A stretch of DNA of 64,000 nucleotides, from positions 40,464 through 104,463 of the forward strand of contig NZ_FMBW01000083.1 in NCBI RefSeq assembly GCF_900091725.1, read 5' to 3'. Source of the stretch: Streptomyces sp. DvalAA-43 (GTDB taxonomy: Bacteria > Actinomycetota > Actinomycetes > Streptomycetales > Streptomycetaceae). Both the position numbers and the translations under genes were made by a program. Position 1 is the stretch's first letter; each line of letters opens with the position of its first letter. The notes beneath the pieces are model-generated. The model saw only the letters and a list, made by a program, of their open reading frames with translations, had not been told where the DNA came from and did not search any database. Of the stretch, positions 32,953-41,206 are shown in pieces.

Positions 32953-33519
32953 TCAACGGTGTTCGTCGCCCGGCGAAGCGGTGTCGCCCCGCAGCAGCTC
33001 GTCGAAGAGTGCGCGGTAGTGGACCATCGCGGTCCGCAGCTCTTCCGTCGAGGTCTCCCTGCCGCCCGCGCGCTCGTTGATCTCGTGGGCGGCGCGGTAG
33101 TGCTCCAGGGTCCGCGAGTGCTCGACCGACAGGTCCCGCGTCTGCTGCTCGTAGCTCTCGGTCGGGTAGCCGCGCTCGCTCATGAGCGTGGTCACGAGGC
33201 GGTCCGCCTCGCCGACCGCCTGGTCGGGGCTGTCGACGAAGCGCTCCTGCACGCTGTTCCAGTCCCGGGCGTACTGGTCCCGGACCGTCGAGGGCAGTGG
33301 CCTGATGTCCAGCGCCTCATGCCGCTCTTCCCTGGCCTTGAGGTCACGTTCGGCCGCTCCGCGGCCGTGCTTCGCTTCTACCGTGCGTTCGTACTCCGGC
33401 CCGTAACGCTCTCGCAGATGCCGCCGCCGGGACATGGTCCGCAGTGCCAGTGCGATCAGAGCCACGACGATCACGGCAACCACGATGATGACGATGGTCG
33501 TCCACATCGAGTCCTCCAC
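32953..33519 (-). CDS. Membrane-anchored hypothetical protein
   Basis: The 188-residue protein has one N-terminal membrane helix (TIVIIVVAVIVVALIALAL) and a cytoplasmic domain with YARDWNSVQERFVDSPDQAV, ADRLVTTLMSERGY and MVHYRALFDELLRG. The second half matches the C-terminus of the protein at 32355, so the pair arose by duplication. One copy is membrane-tethered and one is soluble. The start may be the ATG at 33519 or 33507. Function unknown. Confidence 0.78.
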   Translation of the reverse strand: MEDSMWTTIVIIVVAVIVVALIALALRTMSRRRHLRERYGPEYERTVEAKHGRGAAERDLKAREERHEALDIRPLPSTVRDQYARDWNSVQERFVDSPDQAVGEADRLVTTLMSERGYPTESYEQQTRDLSVEHSRTLEHYRAAHEINERAGGRETSTEELRTAMVHYRALFDELLRGDTASPGDEHR

Positions 33520-33728
33520 TCATCGCGAGTTCACGCCGACGGACGGGACTCAGGGGCCGATGAGGGGCACCGCAGCGGATCCTGTCGCTTGGCGTGCCAC
33601 CTTTCAGGGTTCCATAAATTGTCCCGATTGTCCCCACGAGGTGTGGTCGGCTCTTCGTGAACTCGGTCCGCTCCTCAGGGACTCGTCCGACTTAGTCTGG
33701 ATGTACGCCGCAATTTCCGGAGTACGTC

Positions 33729-34175
33729 ATGATCGTCATCCTGGGGCTCATCATCCTGATCGTCGCGGTGGTCGTCGCCGTGGCCGGCGTCCTCACCAAC
33801 GGCGGCAGCGCACACCAGCTCACCGACGGCTTCTCGGTATTCGGGTACCACGTGACCGGTTCCACCGGCACGCTGTTCCTCTACGGCCTCGTCGTCGGGG
33901 CACTGGCGGTGTTCGGGCTGAGCCTGCTCGTGGGCGCCGTCCGCCGCCCGTCCCGCCGCTCCAGAACCTCGCGAAGCCCGCACGGTGAGCATGGTCGGCC
34001 CGTCCGTGAGCCGACCGCGGAGCGCGACGGCGCGGCCGGTCCCCGCGAGACCGGCCGCACGGACACCGCGCCTGCGCGGGGGAGCGACCGGCCCCACGAC
34101 GACCGCCCTGCCGCCCAGGACGGCGGCCGTCGGAGCAGGTGGCACCTGCTCGGGCACCGGTCCGCCCCCCAATAG
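33729..34175 (+). CDS. Small membrane protein with disordered C-terminal tail
   Basis: The 148-residue protein has two hydrophobic segments (IVILGLIILIVAVVVAVAGV and FLYGLVVGALAVFGLSLLVG) separated by a short loop with HVTGSTGTLF. A 75-residue Arg/Pro/Asp-rich tail that is probably cytoplasmic and disordered follows. The segment arrangement is common in actinomycete membrane proteins of unknown function near CsbD and SHOCT genes. It is divergent from the gene ending at 32953, with 209 bp between them. Confidence 0.75.
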   Translation: MIVILGLIILIVAVVVAVAGVLTNGGSAHQLTDGFSVFGYHVTGSTGTLFLYGLVVGALAVFGLSLLVGAVRRPSRRSRTSRSPHGEHGRPVREPTAERDGAAGPRETGRTDTAPARGSDRPHDDRPAAQDGGRRSRWHLLGHRSAPQ

Positions 34176-34202
34176 CCCGGGTCACTCGCACAGCTCGCCG
34201 GC

Positions 34203-34234
34203 CCGGCCTGCCCGGTGCCCACCGGGCAGGCCGG
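34203..34234 (+). terminator. 15-bp hairpin between the membrane protein and CsbD genes
   Basis: Arms at 34203-34217 and 34220-34234 are perfectly complementary with a 2-nt loop. They lie 27 bp after the membrane protein stop and 34 bp before the CsbD start, so this may act as a terminator or an attenuator. Confidence 0.65.
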
Positions 34235-34268
34235 CCCGGCGCCGATGTCGCACGAAAGGCGGCCACCC

Positions 34269-34442
34269 ATGAGTATCGGCAAGAAGATCGCGCACAAGGC
34301 CGAAGCGGTCAAAGGCGGAGCCAAGAAGGCCGTCGGTCGAGTGACCGGCAGTCCGCGCCTGCGTACCGAAGGCCGGGGGGACCAGGTCAAGGGCAACGTC
34401 AAGCAGGCAGGGGCGAAGGTCAAGGACGCCTTCAGGCACTGA
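34269..34442 (+). CDS. CsbD-family stress protein (57 residues)
   Basis: The product begins MSIGKKIAHKAEAVKGGAKK and continues with RLRTEGRGDQVKGNVKQAG. This is the CsbD-like pattern of small, hydrophilic, helix-forming proteins induced by general stress. Biochemical function is not established for the family. The ATG at 34269 gives the standard length. A strong bidirectional hairpin follows the stop. Confidence 0.88.
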   Translation: MSIGKKIAHKAEAVKGGAKKAVGRVTGSPRLRTEGRGDQVKGNVKQAGAKVKDAFRH

Positions 34443-34467
34443 CGGCCGCATCCCCCTGCACCACGAC

Positions 34468-34495
34468 GCCCCGGCCGGCCCTGCCCGGCCGGGGC
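34468..34495. terminator. 11-bp bidirectional hairpin between convergent CsbD and SHOCT genes
   Basis: Arms GCCCCGGCCGG (34468-34478) and 34485-34495 pair perfectly around the loop CCCTGC. The hairpin fills the space between the two convergent stop codons. Confidence 0.75.
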
Positions 34496-34497
34496 GG

Positions 34498-34917
34498 TCA
34501 GGCGAGGAGCTTCGTCTTCGCCCGCTGGTACTCCTCGTCCGTGATGGCGCCCCGGTCCCTGAGCTCGGCGAGTCTCGCCAGATCGTCGACGTGGCTGCCC
34601 TTCCTCGTGGCGTCGGCACCGGTCGCGTCGGAGGTGCCCGCGGCTTCCCGTACGTAGGCCTTGAAGGCGGCGTCGCGGTCCTGGGCCTCCTTGATGTCCC
34701 GCCTGCTCATGGACTTGCCGCGCACGATCACATAGACGAGCACGCCGATGTACGGCAGCAGCAGCGTCAGGATCAGCCAGCCCGCCTTGCCCCAGCCGCT
34801 GAGGTCGTGGCTGCGGAAGATGTCCGTGATGACCTTGAACAGCAGGAACAGCCACATGACCCAGAGGAAGAACCAGAGCATGGTCCAGAAGAGGTCGAGC
34901 AACGAGTAGTCGTCCAC
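34498..34917 (-). CDS. Membrane protein with PLDc_N-like region and SHOCT domain
   Basis: The 139-residue protein has two or three hydrophobic helices in the first 70 residues (WTMLWFFLWVMWLFLLFKVI, AGWLILTLLLPYIGVLVYVI). It ends with LARLAELRDRGAITDEEYQRAKTKLLA, a textbook SHOCT motif (short C-terminal oligomerisation domain). Such proteins are frequent in Streptomyces and are thought to oligomerise at the membrane; no enzymatic function is known. It is convergent with the CsbD gene. Confidence 0.88.
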   Translation of the reverse strand: MDDYSLLDLFWTMLWFFLWVMWLFLLFKVITDIFRSHDLSGWGKAGWLILTLLLPYIGVLVYVIVRGKSMSRRDIKEAQDRDAAFKAYVREAAGTSDATGADATRKGSHVDDLARLAELRDRGAITDEEYQRAKTKLLA

Positions 34918-35177
34918 GGATCGCTCCTCGGTCAGCGCGAGTTCATCGCGGAGAACAGGTGAATGGTTAACCAGTCATATCACCACATATCTACGCCCGC
35001 TCGTTGTCGTTATGGATGGGTATGAGGTGCTCTGTGATGAGGGGTGCGGAGTACCGTGGAAGTGTCGAGGGAGGCCCGGCCTCCAGGAGGCGGGGTCGCC
35101 CGTGTCCATGAATCGGTGCGGTACACCGCATGAGAAGCGGCGTGAGCCGGCGTACGCACAGAGGCTCGCGAGGGCGC

Positions 35178-35399
35178 ATGCACAGGGCAGATGAGTCCGC
35201 CCGCAGCCCGGTCGGGGCGATCGGCCGCGTCACGGTGCCGATTCCGTCCGATGGGCCGGGCGAAGTGCTGGTGGCCGTACGGGGTGGGTCCGAGGCCTAC
35301 ACCGCATGGTCGACGACGTCGATCGGCAGGGACGAGCGCGTCGTGGTCGTCGACTCGGTGTCGGCGCGCGGCGTGTTGGTGGAGCGCCTGCCGTCCTGA
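35178..35399 (+). CDS. Small NfeD-like OB-fold protein (flotillin partner)
   Basis: The 73-residue product contains GAIGRVTVPIPSDGPGEVLV and SIGRDERVVVVDSVSARGVL, which resemble the soluble OB-fold end of NfeD-type proteins. It lies 88 bp upstream of the SPFH gene on the same strand, the usual NfeD-flotillin pairing, but lacks the membrane part. ATG at 35178 has AGGG just upstream; an in-frame ATG at 35130 gives a basic extension with poor coding character. The assignment rests on short similarity and context. Confidence 0.6.
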   Translation: MHRADESARSPVGAIGRVTVPIPSDGPGEVLVAVRGGSEAYTAWSTTSIGRDERVVVVDSVSARGVLVERLPS

Positions 35400-35487
35400 G
35401 CCGAAGCGGACGAAGTGGCTGAAGCGGTCGCACAGCCCACGGAAGCAGTGATCCACGAAAGCAGTGACCTACGGCAGGAGTCCTCCG

Positions 35488-36699
35488 ATGTTCTTCTGGC
35501 ACGTTCCCGCCCCCAACGAGGCGATGCTCATATCCGGGTCCAAGGGGCAGACCCTGGACACCCAGTTCCGGATCGTCACCGGGCACGGCAGCTTCGTGCT
35601 CCCGGTGAAGCAGAAGGCGCGCATGCTCTCCCTGGCGCTGCGCGAGGCGGAGATCACCGAGGACTGCGTCACGCAGCAGGGCATCCGCCTCAATGTCCGC
35701 GCCGTGGCCGTCTTCAAGGTCGGCGACGACGCCGTCTCCATCGCCAACGCGGCCCGCCGCTTCCTGACCGAGCAGGAACAGATGGAGGAGCTCGTCGGGC
35801 GGATCTTCGCCGGGCACCTGCGTTCCATCGTCGGCGGACTGACCGTGGAACAGATCATCCGGGAGCGCAACCGGGTCTCCCAGGAGGTCATCGCGGGCAG
35901 CCACGGCGAGATGGAGAAGCTCGGCATCGTCGTGGACGCCCTCCAGATCCAGGAGATCGACGACGCCACCGGCTACATCAGGAACCTCGCCGCCCCGCAC
36001 GCCGCCGCGGTCGCCAGCCAGGCCCGGATCGCCGAGGCCAAGGCCGACCAGGAGGCCAGCCAGCGCGAGCAGCAGGCCGCCGCGCTCAAGGCGGAGTACG
36101 AACGCGACACCGCGATCAAGCGGGCCGGCTTCCTCGCCGAGACCGAGCAGTACAACGCCCGCGCCGCCCAGGCCGGGCCGCTCGCCCAGGCCAAGGCCTC
36201 GCACGAGGTCATCGAGGAGCAGACCGCGCTGGCCGAACGGCAGGCCGCGCTCGCCGCGCAACGGCTGGAGGCGGAGGTACGGCGCCCGGCGGACGCCGAG
36301 GCGTACCGGCAGCGGACCCTGGCGGAGGCGGCCCGGGACCGGGCGAAGTTCGAGGCCGACGGCAACGCGTACACCGAGCGGGCCCTCGCCCAGGCGCAGG
36401 CCGACGCCAACAGCGTGCGCGCCGCCTCGCTGCGGGACGGCAACCAGGAGCTCATCGCGGCCAACCGCATCGTGGAGAACCTGCCCGCACTGGCGGACGC
36501 CGCCGCCCGCGGCATGTCCGGCGCCGACCTCACCGTGCTCAACGGCACCAGCGGCGTCAACGAGATGGCGGCGGGCGTCGTCGGCCAGGGGCTGGCGATC
36601 CTGCACGCGCTGCAGCACGGCGCGAACCCGGTGAAGCCGCCGGCGGTCGACGGGAAGGCCACGTCCGTGCCCCGTATCTCCGAGACGAACACCTCCTGA
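35488..36699 (+). CDS. SPFH/flotillin-family membrane-associated protein
   Basis: The 403-residue protein starts with MFFWHVPAPNEAMLISG, the flotillin-like SPFH opening. It has the SPFH core to about residue 170 (IFAGHLRSIVGGLTVEQIIR, EKLGIVVDALQIQEI), a long Ala/Glu/Gln-rich coiled coil (about 180-310) and a C-terminal helical tail. Flotillins form oligomeric scaffolds at membrane microdomains. The ATG at 35488 has an AGGAG site 8 nt upstream. It pairs with the small NfeD-like gene. Only a weakly hydrophobic N-terminus is present, so the protein would be peripheral. Confidence 0.9.
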   Translation: MFFWHVPAPNEAMLISGSKGQTLDTQFRIVTGHGSFVLPVKQKARMLSLALREAEITEDCVTQQGIRLNVRAVAVFKVGDDAVSIANAARRFLTEQEQMEELVGRIFAGHLRSIVGGLTVEQIIRERNRVSQEVIAGSHGEMEKLGIVVDALQIQEIDDATGYIRNLAAPHAAAVASQARIAEAKADQEASQREQQAAALKAEYERDTAIKRAGFLAETEQYNARAAQAGPLAQAKASHEVIEEQTALAERQAALAAQRLEAEVRRPADAEAYRQRTLAEAARDRAKFEADGNAYTERALAQAQADANSVRAASLRDGNQELIAANRIVENLPALADAAARGMSGADLTVLNGTSGVNEMAAGVVGQGLAILHALQHGANPVKPPAVDGKATSVPRISETNTS

Positions 36700-36818
36700 T
36701 CTCCGGGAGGGACCGGACGGACCGGACGGGGACCCGTTCCGGCCCGGCCCGGATGACGGCCCGGCGAACCGGAGTGGTCAAAGGGGCGCCGGACATGCCG
36801 TAGAGTTGTGTTCACCGA

Positions 36819-36892
36819 CGCGGGGTGGAGCAGCTCGGTAGCTCGCTGGGCTCATAACCCAGAGGTCGCAGGTTCAAATCCTGTCCCCGCTA
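36819..36892 (+). tRNA. Initiator tRNA-Met (anticodon CAT)
   Basis: The 74-nt cloverleaf has loop CTCATAA and an anticodon stem with three G-C pairs (CTGGG/CCCAG). The first base C does not pair with the opposing T. The unpaired 1:72 position and the GGG/CCC anticodon stem are initiator hallmarks. CCA is not encoded. A TAGAGT hexamer at 36801-36806 is the likely -10 box. Confidence 0.95.
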
Positions 36893-37100
36893 CTGAAGGA
36901 ATCAGGCCCGGCACGCATGCAGCGTGCCGGGCCTGATTCGTTTCCGCGCATGGGCCCGCACGAAGGCGGGTACGTGCGCCGCACCGCGGGTATCCCTCTT
37001 TCGGCGGATGAGGAGTCGCAGCTCCGTTCCGCTCCGGCGAGCCTGGGGGTGGGGCGCGGTACCGTCCGCAGCCGCGCGCGTACCGGGCAGGAGACCACAG

Positions 37101-38261
37101 GTGTGGAAGCGGGAGAAGCGGCGCGGCAGACATGCCGGGGGCGGTGCGCGCACCCGGAGCTTCGTACGCAAGCTGCCCGCCCTGATGATTCTCGGCGGGC
37201 TGGTGTTCGACTCCTTCACCCCGCAGACCTTCACCGCCATTCCGCTGTTCGTGGCCGCTCCGCTGATCGCCGCCCCGTTCTTCTCGCTGGCCAGCACCAT
37301 CCGCACCGGTATCGCCTCGATGCTGGCCGTCATCGCGCTGCGGCTGTACAGCAGTACGTTGCCGCAGGTCGTGCCGTTGATCGAGCTGCTCACCCTGGCC
37401 ACCGTCTCGGTCCTCGCCGTCGTGATCAACGGGGTCGTGCGGCGCGGCAACGAGCAGCTGGCCTCCGCGCGGTTCATCGCGGAGACGGCCATGCGCGCGG
37501 TGCTGCCGCAGCCGTCCGACCGGATCGGCGGACTGCAGGTCGCGGCGCGGTACGAGGCGGCGCAGGCGGACGAGTTCGTCGGCGGTGACCTGTTCGCCGT
37601 ATCGGACAGCCCGCAGGGGGTGCGGCTGGTGGTCGGGGACGTGCGGGGCAAGGGGCTCGAAGCCGTGGAGACGGTGGCGGTGGTCATGGGGGCGTTCCGC
37701 GAGGCGGCGGAGCAGGAATCCTCGCTGGAAGGGGTGGCCGGCCGGCTGGAGCGGGCGCTGGCGCGGGAGGAGGCGCGGCGGGGCGGGCTCGATGTGCTGG
37801 AAGGTTTCATCACCGCCGTGCTGGCCGAGATCCCGTCCGGGCTCTCCCGGGTGCGCATCGTCAATCGCGGTCACCCCGAACCGATCCTGCTCCACCCGGA
37901 CGGGGCACTGGAGGTGCTGAAGCCCTCGGTGCCCGCGCTGCCGCTCGGCATGGGCCTGGGGGCGTGGCCGGAGCGGACGGACGAGTGGGATCTGCCGGCC
38001 GGGACGACGTTGCTGCTCTACACGGACGGGCTGTCCGAGGCGCGGAACGCCGAGGGGGTCTTCTACGACCCGGCGGCCCGGCTGCGCGGGCGGATCTTCC
38101 CGGGGCCCGAGGAGCTGCTGTCGGCGCTGACCGACGACGTGCGGCTGCACACGGGCGGCGAGACGACCGACGACATGGCGCTGCTCGCGGTGGTACGTCC
38201 CGCGGCGGGGCAGCCGGACCGGCGGAGGACCGTACGGATCGTGGGCGCGGAGACGGCGTGA
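37101..38261 (+). CDS. Membrane-bound PP2C/SpoIIE-type serine/threonine phosphatase
   Basis: The 386-residue protein has four or five hydrophobic segments in residues about 22-115 (for example PLIELLTLATVSVLAVVING). A SpoIIE-like PP2C domain follows, with FVGGDLFAVSD, VVGDVRGKGLEA, LLLYTDGLSEARN and TTDDMALLAVV, which hold the metal-binding Asp residues. It probably dephosphorylates an anti-anti-sigma factor in a partner-switching cascade; no such partner is adjacent. The GTG at 37101 has GGAG 8 nt upstream; an in-frame ATG at 36924 lies too near the tRNA and gives a non-typical extension. Confidence 0.88.
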   Translation: MWKREKRRGRHAGGGARTRSFVRKLPALMILGGLVFDSFTPQTFTAIPLFVAAPLIAAPFFSLASTIRTGIASMLAVIALRLYSSTLPQVVPLIELLTLATVSVLAVVINGVVRRGNEQLASARFIAETAMRAVLPQPSDRIGGLQVAARYEAAQADEFVGGDLFAVSDSPQGVRLVVGDVRGKGLEAVETVAVVMGAFREAAEQESSLEGVAGRLERALAREEARRGGLDVLEGFITAVLAEIPSGLSRVRIVNRGHPEPILLHPDGALEVLKPSVPALPLGMGLGAWPERTDEWDLPAGTTLLLYTDGLSEARNAEGVFYDPAARLRGRIFPGPEELLSALTDDVRLHTGGETTDDMALLAVVRPAAGQPDRRRTVRIVGAETA

Positions 38262-38469
38262 GGGGCGGGGCGCGTGATGCCACCCTGTGTAATCGAAAGG
38301 CGCCGCTCCGCATAACGTTTGACGCAACGTCAGAAACGGGGTAATGGCTGAGCCGCGGTCAACTCGTCCGAGTCCGCCCGCTTGTGTCCCGTAAAGTCCA
38401 GGCCAAAGACGTGAACGATCAGTGGGAACAGCTTGGAATAGGACCCCGGTGTCTATTAACGTTCGATAA

Positions 38470-38655
38470 CGCAGCGCGGTCGTCCCAGCCGTCGTCAAGG
38501 GCGGCACCGTGCGCGAGCGCCGAATTCCGCAAGGGAACCGGGGAACCACCTACATGGGGTGAATCGGACACCTGTGTCTCGTGAGAGACGGAGGGGTCCG
38601 TAGGAGACCTTCCTGCTCCGAACCCGTCAGCTAACCCGGTAGGCGAGAAGGAAGG
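38470..38655 (+). promoter_or_regulatory. ydaO-type c-di-AMP riboswitch upstream of the M23 peptidase gene
   Basis: The leader contains conserved blocks of the ydaO/yuaA element: CGCAAGGGAACCGGGGAACC, then ATGGGGTGAATC. These are followed by TAGGAGACCTTCCTGCTCCG and AACCCGTCAGCTAACCCGGT just ahead of the ribosome site (AAAGGAG at about 38656). In Streptomyces this element precedes cell-wall hydrolase genes, and c-di-AMP binding turns expression down. Boundaries are approximate. Upstream bases 38262-38470 show no gene and presumably hold the promoter. Confidence 0.85.
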
Positions 38656-38671
38656 AAAGGAGTGCGCCCCC

Positions 38672-39976
38672 GTGGCGTCCAACAAGCCTGCCCCCGAGGC
38701 CCCGTCCTGGTTCCATCCCGACCACGGCACCGGCCATGGAGCCGGTCACGGCACCCTGCCGGACGCCGGTTACGGCGCAGAATTCGCGCCCGCACCCGCC
38801 GGGACGGCGACGGCCTTCGCGCCCACCGGGCCCGCGACGGCGTTCGTGCCCACCGGGCCGACGGCGGCCTTCGGCACCGACTACGGCACGGATCACGGCA
38901 CCGAGCCGGGCGGTGACTTCACCGGCGAATTCAGCGGAGACTTCGGCAGCGAATTCGGCGGCGACTTCCGTTCCGAGGCCAACACCGGTGATTCCGAACG
39001 CGGTTGGGACGAGTGGAACCCCACCGAGGAGACCGTCCGCCCGGTGCGCGGCAGGCACCGCGTCGCCAAGCAGCGCAACGGTCTCGCCCGCAGCTCCACG
39101 GTGCTGGGCGTCGGCGTCATAGCGGCGGTCGGCGCGGGCGGCATGGCCACCGCGGCGGGCAAGCCGCCGGTCTCCATCTCGGTTCCCGACTCCATCAAGG
39201 ACAACCTCCCCGACGCCAAGTCCCTGCCCGGCGTGGGCTCCCTGTTCTCCGACGGGTCCGGGGCCGACAAGACCGCGGTCACGGCCGCCTCCGCCCCGCT
39301 CACCACCGCCGGCATCACCACAGCCGAGGCCGAGCAGGGCACGACGGACGCGGGCGAGGCGCTCCGCGCCCGCATCCTCCAGCAGGCCGAGCAGCAGCAG
39401 GACTCCGCCGACGCCGAGGCCAAGGCCGCGCAGGAGAAGGAAGCCGCGGAGAAGGCCGCCGCCGAGGCCAAGAAGCAGAAGGACGAGGCCAAGGCCAAGG
39501 CCGAAGCCGAGAAGAAGAAGGCGGAGGAGGAGGCCAAGAAGAAGGCGGAGGCCCTGCGGCTCGCCAAGCTCGCCGCCAGCTACGCCATCCCGACCTCCTC
39601 GTACACGATCACCTCGACCTTCGGCGAAGCCGGTTCGATGTGGTCCTCCGGCCACCACACCGGCCTCGACTTCGCGGCTCCGACCGGCACCCCGATCAAG
39701 GCCATCCACAGCGGCACGGTCAAGTCGGCCGGCTGGTCCGGCGCGTACGGCTACCGCACGGTGCTGGAGCTCGACGACGGTACGGAGCTGTGGTTCTGCC
39801 ACCAGTCCTCGATCGGCGTCAGCGTCGGTCAGAAGGTCAGCACCGGTGAGACCATCGGCCGGGTCGGCGCGACCGGCAATGTGACCGGGCCGCACCTCCA
39901 CCTGGAGGTCCACACCGCCGGCGGTACGGGCATCGACCCGATGGCCTGGCTCCGCGGCAAGGGCCTCAACCCCTGA
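38672..39976 (+). CDS. M23 family peptidase (LytM-type cell-wall hydrolase)
   Basis: The 434-residue protein has a Gly/Thr/Asp-rich N-terminus of about 130 residues. One hydrophobic segment (STVLGVGVIAAVGAGGMATA, about 150) tethers it to the membrane or exports it. An Ala/Lys/Glu coiled coil (about 230-295) precedes a C-terminal M23 domain with GHHTGLDFAAPTGTPIKA, GNVTGPHLHLEVHTAGG and the zinc His/Asp residues. It should cut peptidoglycan peptide bridges. It starts with GTG at 38672, 9 nt after AAAGGAG, under the c-di-AMP leader. A 16-bp hairpin follows the stop. Confidence 0.93.
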   Translation: MASNKPAPEAPSWFHPDHGTGHGAGHGTLPDAGYGAEFAPAPAGTATAFAPTGPATAFVPTGPTAAFGTDYGTDHGTEPGGDFTGEFSGDFGSEFGGDFRSEANTGDSERGWDEWNPTEETVRPVRGRHRVAKQRNGLARSSTVLGVGVIAAVGAGGMATAAGKPPVSISVPDSIKDNLPDAKSLPGVGSLFSDGSGADKTAVTAASAPLTTAGITTAEAEQGTTDAGEALRARILQQAEQQQDSADAEAKAAQEKEAAEKAAAEAKKQKDEAKAKAEAEKKKAEEEAKKKAEALRLAKLAASYAIPTSSYTITSTFGEAGSMWSSGHHTGLDFAAPTGTPIKAIHSGTVKSAGWSGAYGYRTVLELDDGTELWFCHQSSIGVSVGQKVSTGETIGRVGATGNVTGPHLHLEVHTAGGTGIDPMAWLRGKGLNP

Positions 39977-40045
39977 GCCCGGACCCGAACCTCTGAGGCG
40001 ACACCCGCCCACCTGCGAGGTGGGCCGGTTCGCCGCCCGATGAAC

Positions 40046-40089
40046 CCCGGCAGCCCTGACGCTCACCCCCCGACGTCAGGGCTGCCGGG
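40046..40089 (+). terminator. Perfect 16-bp hairpin after the M23 peptidase gene
   Basis: Arms CCCGGCAGCCCTGACG (40046-40061) and 40074-40089 pair perfectly with a 12-nt loop. Confidence 0.85.
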
Positions 40090-40094
40090 CTGTT

Positions 40095-40184
40095 GTGAGC
40101 GGTCCGGGAACCGGGTGCGAGTGGTTGCGCGAATCCGGTGTGAGCGGTTGCGGGAACCTGCTGCGAGGGGTAGGGGAACCTGAG
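40095..40184. repeat. Four imperfect 22-23 bp tandem repeats
   Basis: Units of the form GTGAGCGGTTGCGGGAACC plus 3-4 bases start at about 40095, 40117, 40140 and 40163. They lie between the M23 terminator and the aldo/keto reductase start. The copies differ at several positions, so the array is old. It could be slippage debris or an iterated site upstream of the reductase gene. Confidence 0.65.
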
Positions 40185-40249
40185 GCGTGCGGTGTGGAGA
40201 ACGGCGGACGGGCGGAATAGCGGACCCGTCGGAAGGCGTTGATCCACTT

Positions 40250-41194
40250 ATGACTTCTCTTCGCAAGCTGGGCGCCTCCGACCTCCAGGTCTTCCCGCTC
40301 GCCCTCGGCGGCAACGTCTTCGGCTGGACCGCCGACGAGGCGCAGTCGTTCGCCGTGCTGGACGCCTACGTCGCGGCCGGCGGCAACTTCATCGACACCG
40401 CCGACGGCTACTCCGCCTGGGTGCCGGGCAACGAGGGCGGGGAGTCGGAGACGGTCATCGGCAAGTGGCTCGCCTCCCGTTCCCGCCGCGACGACGTCGT
40501 GATCGCCACCAAGGTCTCCACCCACCCCTCGTACAAGGGGCTCGCGCCCGCCAACATCAAGGCCGCGGCCGAGGCGTCGCTGCGCCGGCTCGGGACCGAC
40601 CACATCGACCTCTACTACACGCACTTCGACGACGAGACCGTGCCGGTCGAGGACATCATCACCGCCCTCGACCAGCTGGTGAAGGAGGGCAAGGTCCGGC
40701 AGATCGCCGCCTCCAACATCAGCCCCGCGCGGCTCCAGGCCTCCCTGGACTTCTCGGAGCGCGAGGGGCTGGCCCGCTACGTCGCCCTTCAGCCGCACTA
40801 CAACCTGGTCTCCCGCGACACGTACGAGGGTGAGCTCCAGGACACCGCCGCCCGCGCCGGGCTCGCCGCCGTGCCGTACTTCGCCCTGGCCTCCGGCTTC
40901 CTCACCGGCAAGTACCGTCCGGGCGCCACGGTGGAGAGCGCGCGGGCCGAGAGCGTGTCCAAGTACCGGGATTCGGAGCGGGGGCAGAAGGTCCTGGCCG
41001 CGCTCGACAAGGTCGCCAAGGAGCACGACGCGCAGATCGCGACCGTCGCGCTGGCCTGGCTCGCGTCCCGGCCGACCGTGGCCGCGCCGATCGCCTCGGC
41101 CCGTACGGTCGAGCAGGTGCCCGCGCTGGTGGCCGTCGCGGACCTCTCGCTGACCGAGCAGGAGCTGGCCGAGCTCACCGAGGCATCCGCCTGA
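40250..41194 (+). CDS. Aldo/keto reductase
   Basis: The 314-residue protein is a typical AKR. FIDTADGYSAWVPG carries the catalytic Asp and Tyr, VIATKVSTHPS the Lys, and DLYYTHFDDETVP the His. IAASNISPARLQA and VAAPIASARTVEQV form the NADPH-binding end. All four catalytic residues are present, unlike the AKR at 31181. Substrate unknown; it resembles the YajO/tas-like reductases. The ATG at 40250 is the natural domain start; an in-frame ATG at 40187 would add 21 atypical residues. The gene lies between the M23 peptidase and PrsW genes, as I recall from S. coelicolor. Confidence 0.92.
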   Translation: MTSLRKLGASDLQVFPLALGGNVFGWTADEAQSFAVLDAYVAAGGNFIDTADGYSAWVPGNEGGESETVIGKWLASRSRRDDVVIATKVSTHPSYKGLAPANIKAAAEASLRRLGTDHIDLYYTHFDDETVPVEDIITALDQLVKEGKVRQIAASNISPARLQASLDFSEREGLARYVALQPHYNLVSRDTYEGELQDTAARAGLAAVPYFALASGFLTGKYRPGATVESARAESVSKYRDSERGQKVLAALDKVAKEHDAQIATVALAWLASRPTVAAPIASARTVEQVPALVAVADLSLTEQELAELTEASA

Positions 41195-41206
41195 CGCACG
41201 GCCGTC

